NCBI RefSeq assembly: GCF_019857225.1
Contig: NZ_JAFJSY010000009.1
Span: 209,072 to 273,071 of the forward strand
Length of the DNA stretch: 64,000 nt
Direction: 5' to 3'
DNA from: Streptomyces plumbidurans
Lineage (GTDB): Bacteria; Actinomycetota; Actinomycetes; Streptomycetales; Streptomycetaceae
Below are positions 43,286 through 51,384 of the stretch, one piece after another. A program made the position numbers and the translations under genes. The notes beneath the pieces are model-generated. The model was not told where the DNA came from, made no database searches, and saw only the letters and a program-made list of their open reading frames with translations. The stretch's first letter is position 1; each line of letters opens with the position of its first letter.

Positions 43286-43303
43286 TTACCCAGCCCCGGG
43301 TAA
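43286..43303. promoter_or_regulatory. TTACCC-6-GGGTAA inverted repeat
   Basis: Perfect 6-bp arms in the divergent gap between the small Cys protein (43275) and the lipoprotein gene (43392). It overlaps the putative TAACGT -10 of the minus-strand gene, so it could be an operator. Confidence 0.4.
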
Positions 43304-43391
43304 AGGCAGGCTCTGCGCGTGACGGCCCCCTCCACCCGTCGTTAAGCGAACCGAAGGGGACCCGCGACGGACGGACCGGCTGGGGGCAGCG

Positions 43392-44219
43392 ATGGCTCAA
43401 GGGCAGCACAGGCGCAGGACCGTCGCGGCAGGAGTGATGGTCTGCGTCTGCATGGGCACCGGCGGCTGCTCCGGCACCGGGTCCGCCGCCGAGGACGCCC
43501 GCGCCTCCGATCCCGTCGGGACCCTGCACCGCGCCGCGGCCGCCCTGGTGGACGCGGGCACCTCGAAGGCCAGCACGTCGATGGAGATGGCCGCGGGCGG
43601 CACCCGCGTCACCATCCGCGGCCAGGGCGACTACGACTACCGCAGACGGATCGGCCGGCTGCGGGTGCAGCTCCCGCAGACCCCGACCGGCGCCCCCGAG
43701 CACCGCCCGATCACCGAACTCCTCGCGCCCGGCGCCCTGTTCATGAAGAACCGGGGCGCCGGAGTGCCCGCCGACAAATGGGTTCGGGTCGACACGGCCA
43801 CCCTCTCCGACGGCAACCTGGTGACCGGCGGCGCCACCGACCCGTACACCGCGGCGGAGCTGCTGCTCGGCACGCGCACCGCGAGCTATCTGGGCCGGGC
43901 CCGGCTCGCGGGCGTCGAGGTGCGGCACTACCGCGGCACCGCGGATCTCTCGGCGGCGGCCGGGGCGGCCTCGAAGGACGTGCGGGAACCGCTGGCCGCG
44001 GCGGCGAAAGGGTTCGCCAAGGACGAGGTGCCGTTCGACGTCTACCTCGACGACCAGGGCCGGATCCGCAAGATCAGGAACCGGTTCAGCTTCGTCAACG
44101 ACCGGGAGAAGGGCACCGTCGCGGTCGCCTCGACGACCCTGCTGTACGGCTTCGGCACCCGGGTCGACGTAAGGTTGCCGGCGTCCGAGGACATCTACGC
44201 AGGCAAGATCGCCGAGTAG
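43392..44219 (+). CDS. lipoprotein, LppX/LprG-like fold
   Basis: 275 residues. A lipoprotein signal ends at GTGGC with Cys26 as the lipidated residue. The mature part has DPVGTLHRAAAALVDAGTSKASTSMEMA and beta strands typical of the LolA/LppX_LprAFG fold, which carries lipids in mycobacteria (VRVDTATLSDGNLVTGGATDPYTAAELLLG). Ligand is unknown. ATG 43392 opens a short basic n-region. A hairpin follows its stop. Confidence 0.78.
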   Translation: MAQGQHRRRTVAAGVMVCVCMGTGGCSGTGSAAEDARASDPVGTLHRAAAALVDAGTSKASTSMEMAAGGTRVTIRGQGDYDYRRRIGRLRVQLPQTPTGAPEHRPITELLAPGALFMKNRGAGVPADKWVRVDTATLSDGNLVTGGATDPYTAAELLLGTRTASYLGRARLAGVEVRHYRGTADLSAAAGAASKDVREPLAAAAKGFAKDEVPFDVYLDDQGRIRKIRNRFSFVNDREKGTVAVASTTLLYGFGTRVDVRLPASEDIYAGKIAE

Positions 44220-44225
44220 GGGACC

Positions 44226-44240
44226 GTCCCCGCGGGGGAC
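44226..44240 (+). terminator. short hairpin after the lipoprotein gene
   Basis: GTCCCC-GCG-GGGGAC immediately after the stop at 44219. The stem is short, so it is a candidate only. Confidence 0.4.
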
Positions 44241-44331
44241 CGACGGGCGTCAAGAACTAGCCCGTCCGTGCCATGCGCGGTGCGTAGGCCGCTCCCTACT
44301 CTAGGAAGTCGGTAACGGCAGAGATGAGGTG

Positions 44332-44514
44332 ATGCACGTGGCTCCGGTCGGCGGTACGGCAGTTCAGGACCACGTGGCTCTCGCCGAGATCGAGCTGTGC
44401 GGAGAACTGATCATCGCGGCCTCGGCCGCGGAGGAGCGGCTCAGCCTGGAGAGCATCGACGAGGTGCTGAAAGTGGCCGAGGAACGGGCCCGCGCGGGGG
44501 GCGCGGACGCCTGA
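44332..44514 (+). CDS. small acidic helical protein, unknown function
   Basis: 60 residues (MHVAPVGGTAVQDHVALAEIELCGEL and so on), with one Cys and a C-terminal amphipathic helix (LESIDEVLKVAEERARA). ATG 44332 follows GAGG closely; GTG 44329 is the alternative. The sequence looks conserved and soluble. It converges on csoR. No function can be given. Confidence 0.65.
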   Translation: MHVAPVGGTAVQDHVALAEIELCGELIIAASAAEERLSLESIDEVLKVAEERARAGGADA

Positions 44515-44564
44515 CCCCGGCGGCGCGGAGGGCGCGGCCGGGCCGCTGCCCGCCGCGCCTCGGT

Positions 44565-44903
44565 TCAGGTCCGCAGCAGCCGGCCGATCGCCTTCGTGGC
44601 CTCCTCGACCTTCGCGTCGATCTCCTCGCCGCCCTTGACGGCCGCGTCGGCGACGCAGTGCCGCAGGTGCTCCTCCAGGAGCTGCAGCGCGAAGGACTGC
44701 AGGGCCTTGGTGGAGGCGGACACCTGGGTGAGTATGTCGATGCAGTAGATGTCCTCGTCGACCATCCGCTGCAGCCCGCGGATCTGGCCCTCGATGCGGC
44801 GCAGCCGCTTGAGATGCTCGTCCTTCTGCTTGTGGTACCCGTGTGTCACGTTCTGTGTGCTGTTGTCGGAGGGCGCCGTCGCGCCGGCCTCGGTGGTCGT
44901 CAT
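44565..44903 (-). CDS. csoR: CsoR, copper-sensing repressor
   Basis: 112 residues of the CsoR/RcnR four-helix family (DUF156). The Cu(I) ligands are in place: Cys54 in DIYCIDIL, His79 and Cys83 in EEHLRHCV (C-x24-H-x3-C). Without copper it represses copper-export genes and usually itself. ATG 44903 was chosen over the frame start at 44918. A matching operator lies 28 bp upstream. No copper ATPase or chaperone gene is adjacent, so its main targets are elsewhere. Confidence 0.92.
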   Translation of the reverse strand: MTTTEAGATAPSDNSTQNVTHGYHKQKDEHLKRLRRIEGQIRGLQRMVDEDIYCIDILTQVSASTKALQSFALQLLEEHLRHCVADAAVKGGEEIDAKVEEATKAIGRLLRT

Positions 44904-44930
44904 CGCGTCCTCCCACAAGACGTGCGGACA

Positions 44931-44949
44931 TATACCCCAGGTGGGTATA
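44931..44949. promoter_or_regulatory. CsoR operator TATACCC-5-GGGTATA
   Basis: Perfect 7-bp arms 44931-44937 and 44943-44949, the G/C-tract palindrome bound by CsoR proteins, 28 bp before the csoR start. A second GGGTATAGGG lies about 15 bp further on. It indicates autoregulation and possible action on the DUF47 gene side. Confidence 0.78.
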
Positions 44950-45084
44950 TGGTATCGAACTTTGCTGGGTATAGGGCCCTTGGCCGACGCCGCGACCGAA
45001 GCCTCGTACCGCCCCCGTGCCGAGCACTCTGCCCGATGGGCGACACTGGGGGACGGCCCATTAGCCGTGGCCGGATGATGCGCC

Positions 45085-45090
45085 TAGCAT
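45085..45090 (+). promoter_or_regulatory. probable -10 of the DUF47-pit operon
   Basis: TAGCAT with TTAGCC about 18 bp upstream (45061) forms an acceptable promoter 38 bp before the GTG at 45128. No PHO box was found nearby. Confidence 0.4.
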
Positions 45091-45127
45091 CAGCCTGACC
45101 GAAACCGAAGCACCTAGAGGACCCCAC

Positions 45128-45748
45128 GTGCGCTTTCGTCTGACCCCCAGGGAGACGAGCTTCTACGACATGTTCGCCGCGTCCGCGGACAACATCGTCA
45201 CGGGCTCGAAGCTCCTGATGGAACTGCTCGGGGCGGACACACCTGCCCGGGCCGAGATCGCAGAGCGTATGCGGGCCGCGGAACACGCAGGTGACGACGC
45301 CACGCACGCGATCTTCCACCAGCTGAACTCCTCCTTCATCACGCCGTTCGACCGCGAGGACATCTACAACCTCGCCTCGTCCCTCGACGACATCATGGAC
45401 TTCATGGAGGAGGCCGTCGACCTGGTCGTCCTCTACAACGTCGAGGAGCTGCCCAAGGGCGTCGAGCAGCAGATCGAGGTGCTGGCGCGGGCGGCCGAGC
45501 TGACCGCCGAGGCCATGCCGAACCTGCGCACCATGGACAACCTCACCGAGTACTGGATCGAGGTCAACCGCCTCGAGAACCAGGCCGACCAGATCCACAG
45601 AAAGCTTCTTGCACACCTCTTCAACGGCAAGTACGAGGCCATCGAGGTGCTCAAGCTCAAGCAGATCGTGGATGTGCTGGAAGAGGCCGCGGACGCTTTC
45701 GAGCACGTGGCGAACACGGTGGAGACCATCGCCGTCAAGGAGTCCTGA
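45128..45748 (+). CDS. DUF47 PhoU-like protein, Pit-associated
   Basis: 206 residues, all alpha, of the DUF47/PhoU-like family (RFRLTPRETSFYDMFAASADNI...HAGDDATHAIFHQLNSSFITPFDREDIYNLASSLDDIMDFME). Acidic clusters bind metal in relatives. These genes sit directly before pit-type transporter genes and are thought to regulate them. GTG 45128 follows AGAGG. The pit gene begins eight bases after its stop. Confidence 0.92.
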   Translation: MRFRLTPRETSFYDMFAASADNIVTGSKLLMELLGADTPARAEIAERMRAAEHAGDDATHAIFHQLNSSFITPFDREDIYNLASSLDDIMDFMEEAVDLVVLYNVEELPKGVEQQIEVLARAAELTAEAMPNLRTMDNLTEYWIEVNRLENQADQIHRKLLAHLFNGKYEAIEVLKLKQIVDVLEEAADAFEHVANTVETIAVKES

Positions 45749-45755
45749 GGCGTCG

Positions 45756-46754
45756 ATGGACACCTTCGCCCTGATCGTGACCGTCGCGGTCGCGCTCTTC
45801 TTCACGTACACCAACGGCTTCCACGACTCCGCGAACGCGATCGCGACGTCCGTGTCGACCCGGGCGCTGACCCCGCGGGCCGCGCTCGCGATGGCCGCCG
45901 TGATGAACCTCGCGGGTGCCTTCCTGGGCTCCGGGGTCGCCAAGACCGTCAGCGAGGGCCTGATCGATACACCGCAGGGCTCCAAGGGGATGGGCATCCT
46001 CTTCGCGGCCCTGGTCGGCGCGATCGTCTGGAACCTGGTCACCTGGTACTTCGGCCTGCCCTCCTCGTCCTCGCACGCCCTGTTCGGCGGCATGGTGGGC
46101 GCGGCGCTGGCGGGCGGCACGGACGTCATCTGGCACGGGGTGATCGACAAGGTCGTCGTCCCGATGTTCATCTCGCCCATCGTCGGCCTGGTCGTCGGCT
46201 ATCTGGTCATGACGGCGATCATGTGGCTCTTCCGCCGGTCCAACCCGCACAAGGCCAAGCGCGGCTTCCGTATCGCCCAGACGGTCTCGGCCGCGGGCAT
46301 GGCGCTCGGTCATGGTCTGCAGGACGCGCAGAAGACGATGGGTGTCGTGGTGATGGCCCTGGTGATCTCCGGCCACGAGACCTACGGCGACCCGATCCCG
46401 GTCTGGGTCAAGCTGGTCTGCGCGATCATGCTGTCCCTGGGCACCTACGCCGGCGGCTGGCGCATCATGCGCACCCTGGGCCGCAAGATCATCGAGCTGG
46501 ACCCGCCGCAGGGCTTCGCCGCGGAGACGACCGGCGCGTCGATCATGTTCACCACGGCCTTCATCTTCAAGGCCCCGATCTCGACGACGCACGTCATCAC
46601 CTCCGCCATCATGGGCGTCGGCGCCACCAAGCGCGTCAACGCGGTCCGCTGGGGCGTCGCCAAGAACATCGTCATGGGCTGGTTCATCACCATGCCGGCG
46701 GCGGCCCTGGTCGCGGCGGCGTCGTACGCGATCGTGGACCTGGCGTTCCTGTAG
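45756..46754 (+). CDS. pit: inorganic phosphate transporter, Pit family
   Basis: 332 residues with about eight to ten membrane helices. Both PHO4-type repeats are visible: FTYTNGFHDSANAIATSVSTRAL near the start and FKAPISTTHVITSAIMGVG near the end. Also GHGLQDAQKTMGVV. It moves metal-phosphate by proton symport, the low-affinity route that complements Pst. ATG 45756 follows AAGGAG across the DUF47 stop. A bidirectional terminator separates it from pstB. Confidence 0.93.
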   Translation: MDTFALIVTVAVALFFTYTNGFHDSANAIATSVSTRALTPRAALAMAAVMNLAGAFLGSGVAKTVSEGLIDTPQGSKGMGILFAALVGAIVWNLVTWYFGLPSSSSHALFGGMVGAALAGGTDVIWHGVIDKVVVPMFISPIVGLVVGYLVMTAIMWLFRRSNPHKAKRGFRIAQTVSAAGMALGHGLQDAQKTMGVVVMALVISGHETYGDPIPVWVKLVCAIMLSLGTYAGGWRIMRTLGRKIIELDPPQGFAAETTGASIMFTTAFIFKAPISTTHVITSAIMGVGATKRVNAVRWGVAKNIVMGWFITMPAAALVAAASYAIVDLAFL

Positions 46755-46797
46755 CGCGGCAGCCCGGCCCGTCCGGGACCCGAGAAAAGACGACGAC

Positions 46798-46828
46798 GGG
46801 CCCGCCCCCGGGAGCCAGGGGCGGGCCC
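46798..46828. terminator. bidirectional terminator between pit and pstB
   Basis: A perfect 11-bp stem (GGGCCCGCCCC 46798-46808 with GGGGCGGGCCC 46818-46828) around a 9-nt loop, between convergent genes. Confidence 0.8.
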
Positions 46829-46887
46829 CTCTCGTCCCCGCGGTGGCACCGCCATGCAGCACCGCGAGGCGTTCGTACCGGCGCGGT

Positions 46888-47664
46888 CTAGCCGAAGCGC
46901 CCGGAGATGTAGTCCTCCGTCGCCTGGACCGACGGGTTGGAGAAGATCCGCTCCGTGTCGTCGATCTCGATCAGCTTGCCGGGCTGGCCGACGGCCGCCA
47001 GGTTGAAGAACGCCGTACGGTCCGAGACGCGCGCGGCCTGCTGCATGTTGTGCGTCACGATGACGATCGTGAAGCGCTCCTTCAGCTCACCGATCAGGTC
47101 CTCGATGGCGAGGGTGGAGATCGGGTCGAGGGCGGAGCAGGGCTCGTCCATGAGCAGCACCTTCGGCTCGACCGCGATCGCGCGGGCGATGCACAGCCGC
47201 TGCTGCTGACCACCCGAGAGACCGGAGCCCGGCTTGTTCAGGCGGTCCTTGACCTCGTTCCACAGGTTCGCGCCCTTGAGGGACTTCTCCACGACGTCGG
47301 CGAGCTCGCTCTTCTTGTAGCTGCCGTTCAGGCGCAGCCCCGCCGCCACGTTGTCGAAGATCGACATGGTGGGGAACGGGTTCGGGCGCTGGAACACCAT
47401 GCCGATCTCGCGGCGCACCGACACCGGGTCGATCCCGGCGCCGTACAGGTCCTCGTCGTCCAGCAGCACCTTGCCCTCGACCCGGCCGCCCGGGGTGACC
47501 TCGTGCATGCGGTTGAGGGTGCGCAGGAACGTCGACTTGCCGCAGCCGGAGGGGCCGATGAAGGCCGTCACCGTGCGGGGCTCCACGGTCATCGAGATGT
47601 CCTCGATCGCCTTGTGGGAGCTGTAGTAGGCGGTCAGTCCGCTGACGTCGATTCGCTTGGCCAT
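46888..47664 (-). CDS. pstB: phosphate ABC transporter ATPase PstB
   Basis: 258 residues: Walker [10 protein letters not shown], signature [16 protein letters not shown], Walker [14 protein letters not shown]-loop VTHNMQQA, and the PstB-typical [15 protein letters not shown]. It energises high-affinity phosphate uptake. ATG 47664. Last gene of pstSCAB, 68 bp after pstA. Confidence 0.96.
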   Translation of the reverse strand: MAKRIDVSGLTAYYSSHKAIEDISMTVEPRTVTAFIGPSGCGKSTFLRTLNRMHEVTPGGRVEGKVLLDDEDLYGAGIDPVSVRREIGMVFQRPNPFPTMSIFDNVAAGLRLNGSYKKSELADVVEKSLKGANLWNEVKDRLNKPGSGLSGGQQQRLCIARAIAVEPKVLLMDEPCSALDPISTLAIEDLIGELKERFTIVIVTHNMQQAARVSDRTAFFNLAAVGQPGKLIEIDDTERIFSNPSVQATEDYISGRFG

Positions 47665-47732
47665 GACTACTTCACATCCAGAATTCTTCAGTCGCCGGTC
47701 GGCCCCGCCCGGCGGAGCCGCGGAGTGTCGCC

Positions 47733-48797
47733 TCAGCGACCGGTCTTCGGGGCCTTCCAGCGGGCGATCGCCCGGGCCACCAGGTTCAGGATCATCACGA
47801 AGGCGATCAGGGTGAGCGAGGCCGCCCACGCCCGGTCGTACGCCGCGTTCGCACCAGCGCTGTTCGCGTACTGCTGGTAGATGTACAGCGGCAGCGACTG
47901 CTGCGCGCCGTCGAACGGGTTGTTGTTGATGAACCGGTTCCCGAACACGAGCAGCAGCACCGGAGCGGTCTCACCCGCGATACGGGCGACGGCCAGCATG
48001 ATGCCGGTCGTGATGCCGCCGATCGAGGTCGGCAGGACCACCTTGAGGATGGTGCGCCACTTCGGGACGCCGAGCGCGAGGGACGCCTCGCGCAGCTCGT
48101 TCGAGACGAGCTTGAGCATCTCCTCGGTGGAGCGGACCACGATCGGCATCATCAGGATGGCCAGGGCCAGCGAGCCCGCGAAGCCGAACGGCTCCATGTC
48201 GAAGATCAGCATCAGCGACAGGATGAACAGACCCGCGACGATCGACGGGATGCCCGTCATGACGTCGACGAAGAAGGTGACCGAGCGGGCGAGCCCGCCG
48301 CGGCCGTACTCGACGAGGTAGATCGCCGTGAGCACACCGATCGGCGCCGCGATGACCGTGGCGAGTCCGACCTGCTCGATGCTGCCGATGATGGCGTGGT
48401 AGATGCCACCGCCCGGCTGGGAGTCGGCGACGATGCCCATCGAGTGGGTCAGGAAGTAGAGGTCGAGGACCTTGACACCGCGGGCGACGGTCGTCCAGAT
48501 CAGGGAGACCAGCGGTACGACGGCGATCAGGAAGGCCGTCCAGACCAGTCCGGTCGCGATACGGTCCTTGGCCTGCCGGCGCCCCTCGACGCTCGCGGCG
48601 ATGACGTAGGTGCCGACGAGGAAGAGCAGTGCGGCGATCAGACCCCACTGGATCTTGCTGTCGAGACCGGCGGCCAGGCCGATGCCCACGGCCACGGCCA
48701 CGGACCCGGCGGCGATCGCCCACGGCGACCACTTCGGCAGGGCGGCGCCGCGCAGGGTGCTGGAGCGCTGTTCGGTGACGGCTGCTGCGTGGCTCAT
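47733..48797 (-). CDS. pstA: phosphate ABC transporter permease PstA
   Basis: 354 residues with two extra N-terminal helices, then the PstA membrane domain with [32 protein letters not shown] and the EAA loop [26 protein letters not shown] 48797 overlaps pstC by four bases (ATGA), so the two permeases are coupled. Confidence 0.95.
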   Translation of the reverse strand: MSHAAAVTEQRSSTLRGAALPKWSPWAIAAGSVAVAVGIGLAAGLDSKIQWGLIAALLFLVGTYVIAASVEGRRQAKDRIATGLVWTAFLIAVVPLVSLIWTTVARGVKVLDLYFLTHSMGIVADSQPGGGIYHAIIGSIEQVGLATVIAAPIGVLTAIYLVEYGRGGLARSVTFFVDVMTGIPSIVAGLFILSLMLIFDMEPFGFAGSLALAILMMPIVVRSTEEMLKLVSNELREASLALGVPKWRTILKVVLPTSIGGITTGIMLAVARIAGETAPVLLLVFGNRFINNNPFDGAQQSLPLYIYQQYANSAGANAAYDRAWAASLTLIAFVMILNLVARAIARWKAPKTGR

Positions 48798-49801
48798 GCG
48801 TTGGCCCCCGAGTACTCCTTGCGGCGGGCGATGATCATGCGGGCCGCGCCGTTGACCAGCAGGGTGATGACGAACAGGACCAGACCGGAGGCGATCAGCG
48901 CGTCACGGCCGAACTCGTCCGCCTCGCCGAACTTGCTGGCGATGTTCTGGGCGAAGGTGCCGCCGCCCGGGTTGAGCAGGCTGGCGTGGATCAGGAAGTC
49001 CGGGGAGAGCACGGTCGCGACGGCCATGGTCTCGCCGAGCGCACGGCCGAGGCCGAGCATCGAGGCGGAGATCACGCCGGAACGGCCGAAGGGCAGGACG
49101 GCCATGCGGATGACCTCCCAGCGCGTGGCGCCGAGGGCCAGGGCCGCCTCCTCGATCATCCGCGGAGCCTGCCGGAAGACCTCGCGGCTCACATTGGTGA
49201 TGACCGGCAGGATCATGATTGCGAGCAGGATGCCGACGGTGAGCATCGAGCGCGGGGCGCCCTCGTCCCAGGAGAACAGGCCGGTCCAGGAGAAGTAGTC
49301 GTTCAGCCAGCCGAAGAGGCCGTTCATGTGCGGTACGAGGATCAGCGCGCCCCACAGGCCGTAGACGATGGACGGCACGGCGGCGAGCAGGTCGATCACG
49401 TACGCGATGGGGCCGGCCAGGCGGCGCGGCGCGTAGTGCGTGAGGAACAGCGCGATGGCCACCGCGATCGGGACCGCGATGACCATGGCGATGATCGAGG
49501 AGATCACCGTGCCGTAGGCCAGCACCGCGATGCCGAAGGACGCCGGGTGGATGTTGGTGTTCCACTCGAAGGTGGTCAGGAAGTTGGAGTGGTCCTTGCT
49601 GATCGCGAGATACGCGCGATAGGTGAGGAAGACCGCGATCGCGGCCATGATCACCAGCAGCAGGATGCCCGACCCGCGGGAGAGACCGAGGAAGATCCGG
49701 TCACCGGGCCGGGTGGCACCCCGCGACGCGCGCTTTTGTTCGGTGGCGGAGGGCTGGGGTGCGGGAGGTGGGGTGTCGGCTATCTGCGTTGAGGATTCCA
49801 T
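48794..49801 (-). CDS. pstC: phosphate ABC transporter permease PstC
   Basis: 335 residues: a polar head (~45 residues), six helices, and the EAA loop MIEEAALALGATRWEVIRMAVLPFGRSG. ATG 49801 (MESSTQIADTPPP) was chosen over the longer frame to 49936, which would run through the hairpin behind pstS. Second gene of the pst operon. Confidence 0.95.
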   Translation of the reverse strand: MESSTQIADTPPPAPQPSATEQKRASRGATRPGDRIFLGLSRGSGILLLVIMAAIAVFLTYRAYLAISKDHSNFLTTFEWNTNIHPASFGIAVLAYGTVISSIIAMVIAVPIAVAIALFLTHYAPRRLAGPIAYVIDLLAAVPSIVYGLWGALILVPHMNGLFGWLNDYFSWTGLFSWDEGAPRSMLTVGILLAIMILPVITNVSREVFRQAPRMIEEAALALGATRWEVIRMAVLPFGRSGVISASMLGLGRALGETMAVATVLSPDFLIHASLLNPGGGTFAQNIASKFGEADEFGRDALIASGLVLFVITLLVNGAARMIIARRKEYSGANA

Positions 49802-49887
49802 CGGGTTCTCCGGTCTGCGGAACCGTGCGCTCGGCGCGGCTCTGCGAAGCCGTAGGTCATACGGCTCATGGCGGCGGTGCACCGGAC

Positions 49888-49931
49888 GGTGCGGTCCGGT
49901 CCCGGCTTCGATCCCGGGACCGGACCGCACC
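49888..49931 (-). terminator. 18-bp hairpin between pstS and pstC
   Basis: A perfect stem (GGTGCGGTCCGGTCCCGG 49888-49905 with 49914-49931) around an 8-nt loop, starting 6 bp after the pstS stop. Inside an operon it is best read as a partial terminator or mRNA 3'-end stabiliser that keeps pstS transcript in excess over pstCAB. Confidence 0.7.
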
Positions 49932-49937
49932 CGCAAG

Positions 49938-51065
49938 TCAGCTCAGGCCCTCGATGGTGGTGCGGACCTTGGCGATGATGTCGGCGGGCATCGGGGCGTA
50001 CTTCAGACCCGAGAGCATGCCCTGGCCGTCCTCGGAGGCGATGTAGCGCAGGAACGCCTTGGTCGCGGGGAGGGTGTCGGCCTTGTTGCCCTTGTCACAG
50101 GCGATCTCGTAGGTGACCAGGGTGATCGGGTAGGCGCCGTCGGCCTTGGTGGCGTAGTTCAGCTCGAGGGACAGGTCCTTGCCCGTGCCCACGATCTTGG
50201 CGTCGGCGATCGCCTTGGAGGCGGCGTCGCTGCTCGGGGCCACCGGCGCGCTGGCGCCCGTGTTGATGCTGACGGCCTTCATGCCGTCGGCGACGTAGGA
50301 GAGCTCGAAGTAGCCGATGGCGCCGTTGGTCTGCTTGACCTGGGCGGCCACGCCCGAGGACTGCGCGGCGGACTGACCGCCCTTGGCCTGCCAGGCCTTG
50401 CCGCCCGAGTACTTCCAGTCGGTCGGGTCGGTGGCCTTGAGGTACTTGGTGAAGTTGTCCGTGGTGCCGGACTCGTCCGAGCGGTGGAACGCCTGGATCT
50501 TGAGGTCGGGAAGCTTCGCGTCGGGGTTCAGCTTCTTGATCGCCTCGTCGTTCCAGTTGGTGATCTTGCTGTCGAAGATCTTCGCGAGGGTCGGGGCGTC
50601 CAGGACCAGGTTGTCCACGCCGGAGAGGTTGTAGCCGACCGCGATCGGGCCGCCGACCATCGGCAGGTCGATGCCCTGGCCGCCGGAGCAGACCTTCTTG
50701 GAGGCGGTGACCTCTTCGGGCTTCAGCGCCGAGTCGGAGCCGGCGAAGGCCAGCTGACCCTGGGTGAAGGAGGTGACACCCGCACCGGAACCGCCGGCCT
50801 TGTAGTTGATCTGAACGCCACAGGCCTTGGAGAACTGCGCGACCCACGCGTCGATGGCGTTCTTCTGCGCGGACGAGCCGTCGGAGAGCAGCTGGCCCTT
50901 GGCGTCGTCGCACTTGATCGAGCTGGCGGCGCCCGTGGACGAGGCGCTGCCGCCGCCGTCGCCGCCGCTGGTGTCGTCCGAGCCGCACGCCGTGAGGACC
51001 AGGGCGCTCGACGCGGCGATGGCACCGAGGGCGATGGCCCGCCGATTCATGCGCTGAAGCTTCAC
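49938..51065 (-). CDS. pstS: phosphate-binding lipoprotein PstS
   Basis: 375 residues. A lipoprotein signal ends at LVLTAC, then a Gly/Ser linker (SGGDGGGSASS) and the PstS fold with phosphate-contact motifs (GSSAQKNAI, GSGAGVTSFTQGQLAFAGSDSAL, HRSDESGTTDNF). GTG 51065 follows GGAAGGA; an internal ATG at 51050 is possible. A PHO-box array and a TAATTT -10 lie upstream, so PhoP should induce it under phosphate limitation. Confidence 0.96.
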   Translation of the reverse strand: MKLQRMNRRAIALGAIAASSALVLTACGSDDTSGGDGGGSASSTGAASSIKCDDAKGQLLSDGSSAQKNAIDAWVAQFSKACGVQINYKAGGSGAGVTSFTQGQLAFAGSDSALKPEEVTASKKVCSGGQGIDLPMVGGPIAVGYNLSGVDNLVLDAPTLAKIFDSKITNWNDEAIKKLNPDAKLPDLKIQAFHRSDESGTTDNFTKYLKATDPTDWKYSGGKAWQAKGGQSAAQSSGVAAQVKQTNGAIGYFELSYVADGMKAVSINTGASAPVAPSSDAASKAIADAKIVGTGKDLSLELNYATKADGAYPITLVTYEIACDKGNKADTLPATKAFLRYIASEDGQGMLSGLKYAPMPADIIAKVRTTIEGLS

Positions 51066-51179
51066 TTGAAAGAGTTCCTTCCAGGAGCCGCCGTCCTGAA
51101 TCGGCGGCGTGCGAAGTCGAGATACCACGGCGAGTCCGGGCCGCCTCCGTCGTAGGGCGACCCGCATCGCGTAAGGCCG

Positions 51180-51185
51180 AAATTA
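51180..51185 (-). promoter_or_regulatory. -10 box of pstS
   Basis: TAATTT on the minus strand (51185-51180), six bases downstream of the last PHO-box unit, the spacing expected when PhoP occupies the -35 area. Confidence 0.5.
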
Positions 51186-51190
51186 GGCAG

Positions 51191-51234
51191 ATCAGGTGAA
51201 GCCGCCGATGGCCGCAAATGAACGCAGGGTGAAC
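51191..51234 (-). promoter_or_regulatory. PHO-box array for PhoP upstream of pstS
   Basis: Four contiguous 11-bp units on the minus strand: GTTCACCCTGC (51234-51224), GTTCATTTGCG (51223-51213), GCCATCGGCGG (51212-51202, degenerate) and CTTCACCTGAT (51201-51191). This is the classic Streptomyces PhoP direct-repeat pattern. The rest of the 319-bp gap 51066-51384 has one more short repeat (GTGACAC at 11-bp spacing near 51301-51318) and no gene. Confidence 0.85.
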
Positions 51235-51384
51235 CCCTGCAGACTTTGTGGTTAGGTCACGGAACGCTCACGGGCAGAGCACACTCGGATCCCGGTTCAC
51301 GGTGACACAGGTGTGACACCTCCCCCTGGAACCCCTGGGACCGGCGAGCCGTCTCGTTCCCCGAGAGCTATCGGGAGGCACAGC

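Noticed and set aside
49802..49936. 45-codon N-terminal extension of pstC
   Set aside because: It would translate through the strong hairpin behind pstS and has no conserved residues; ATG 49801 fits the family.
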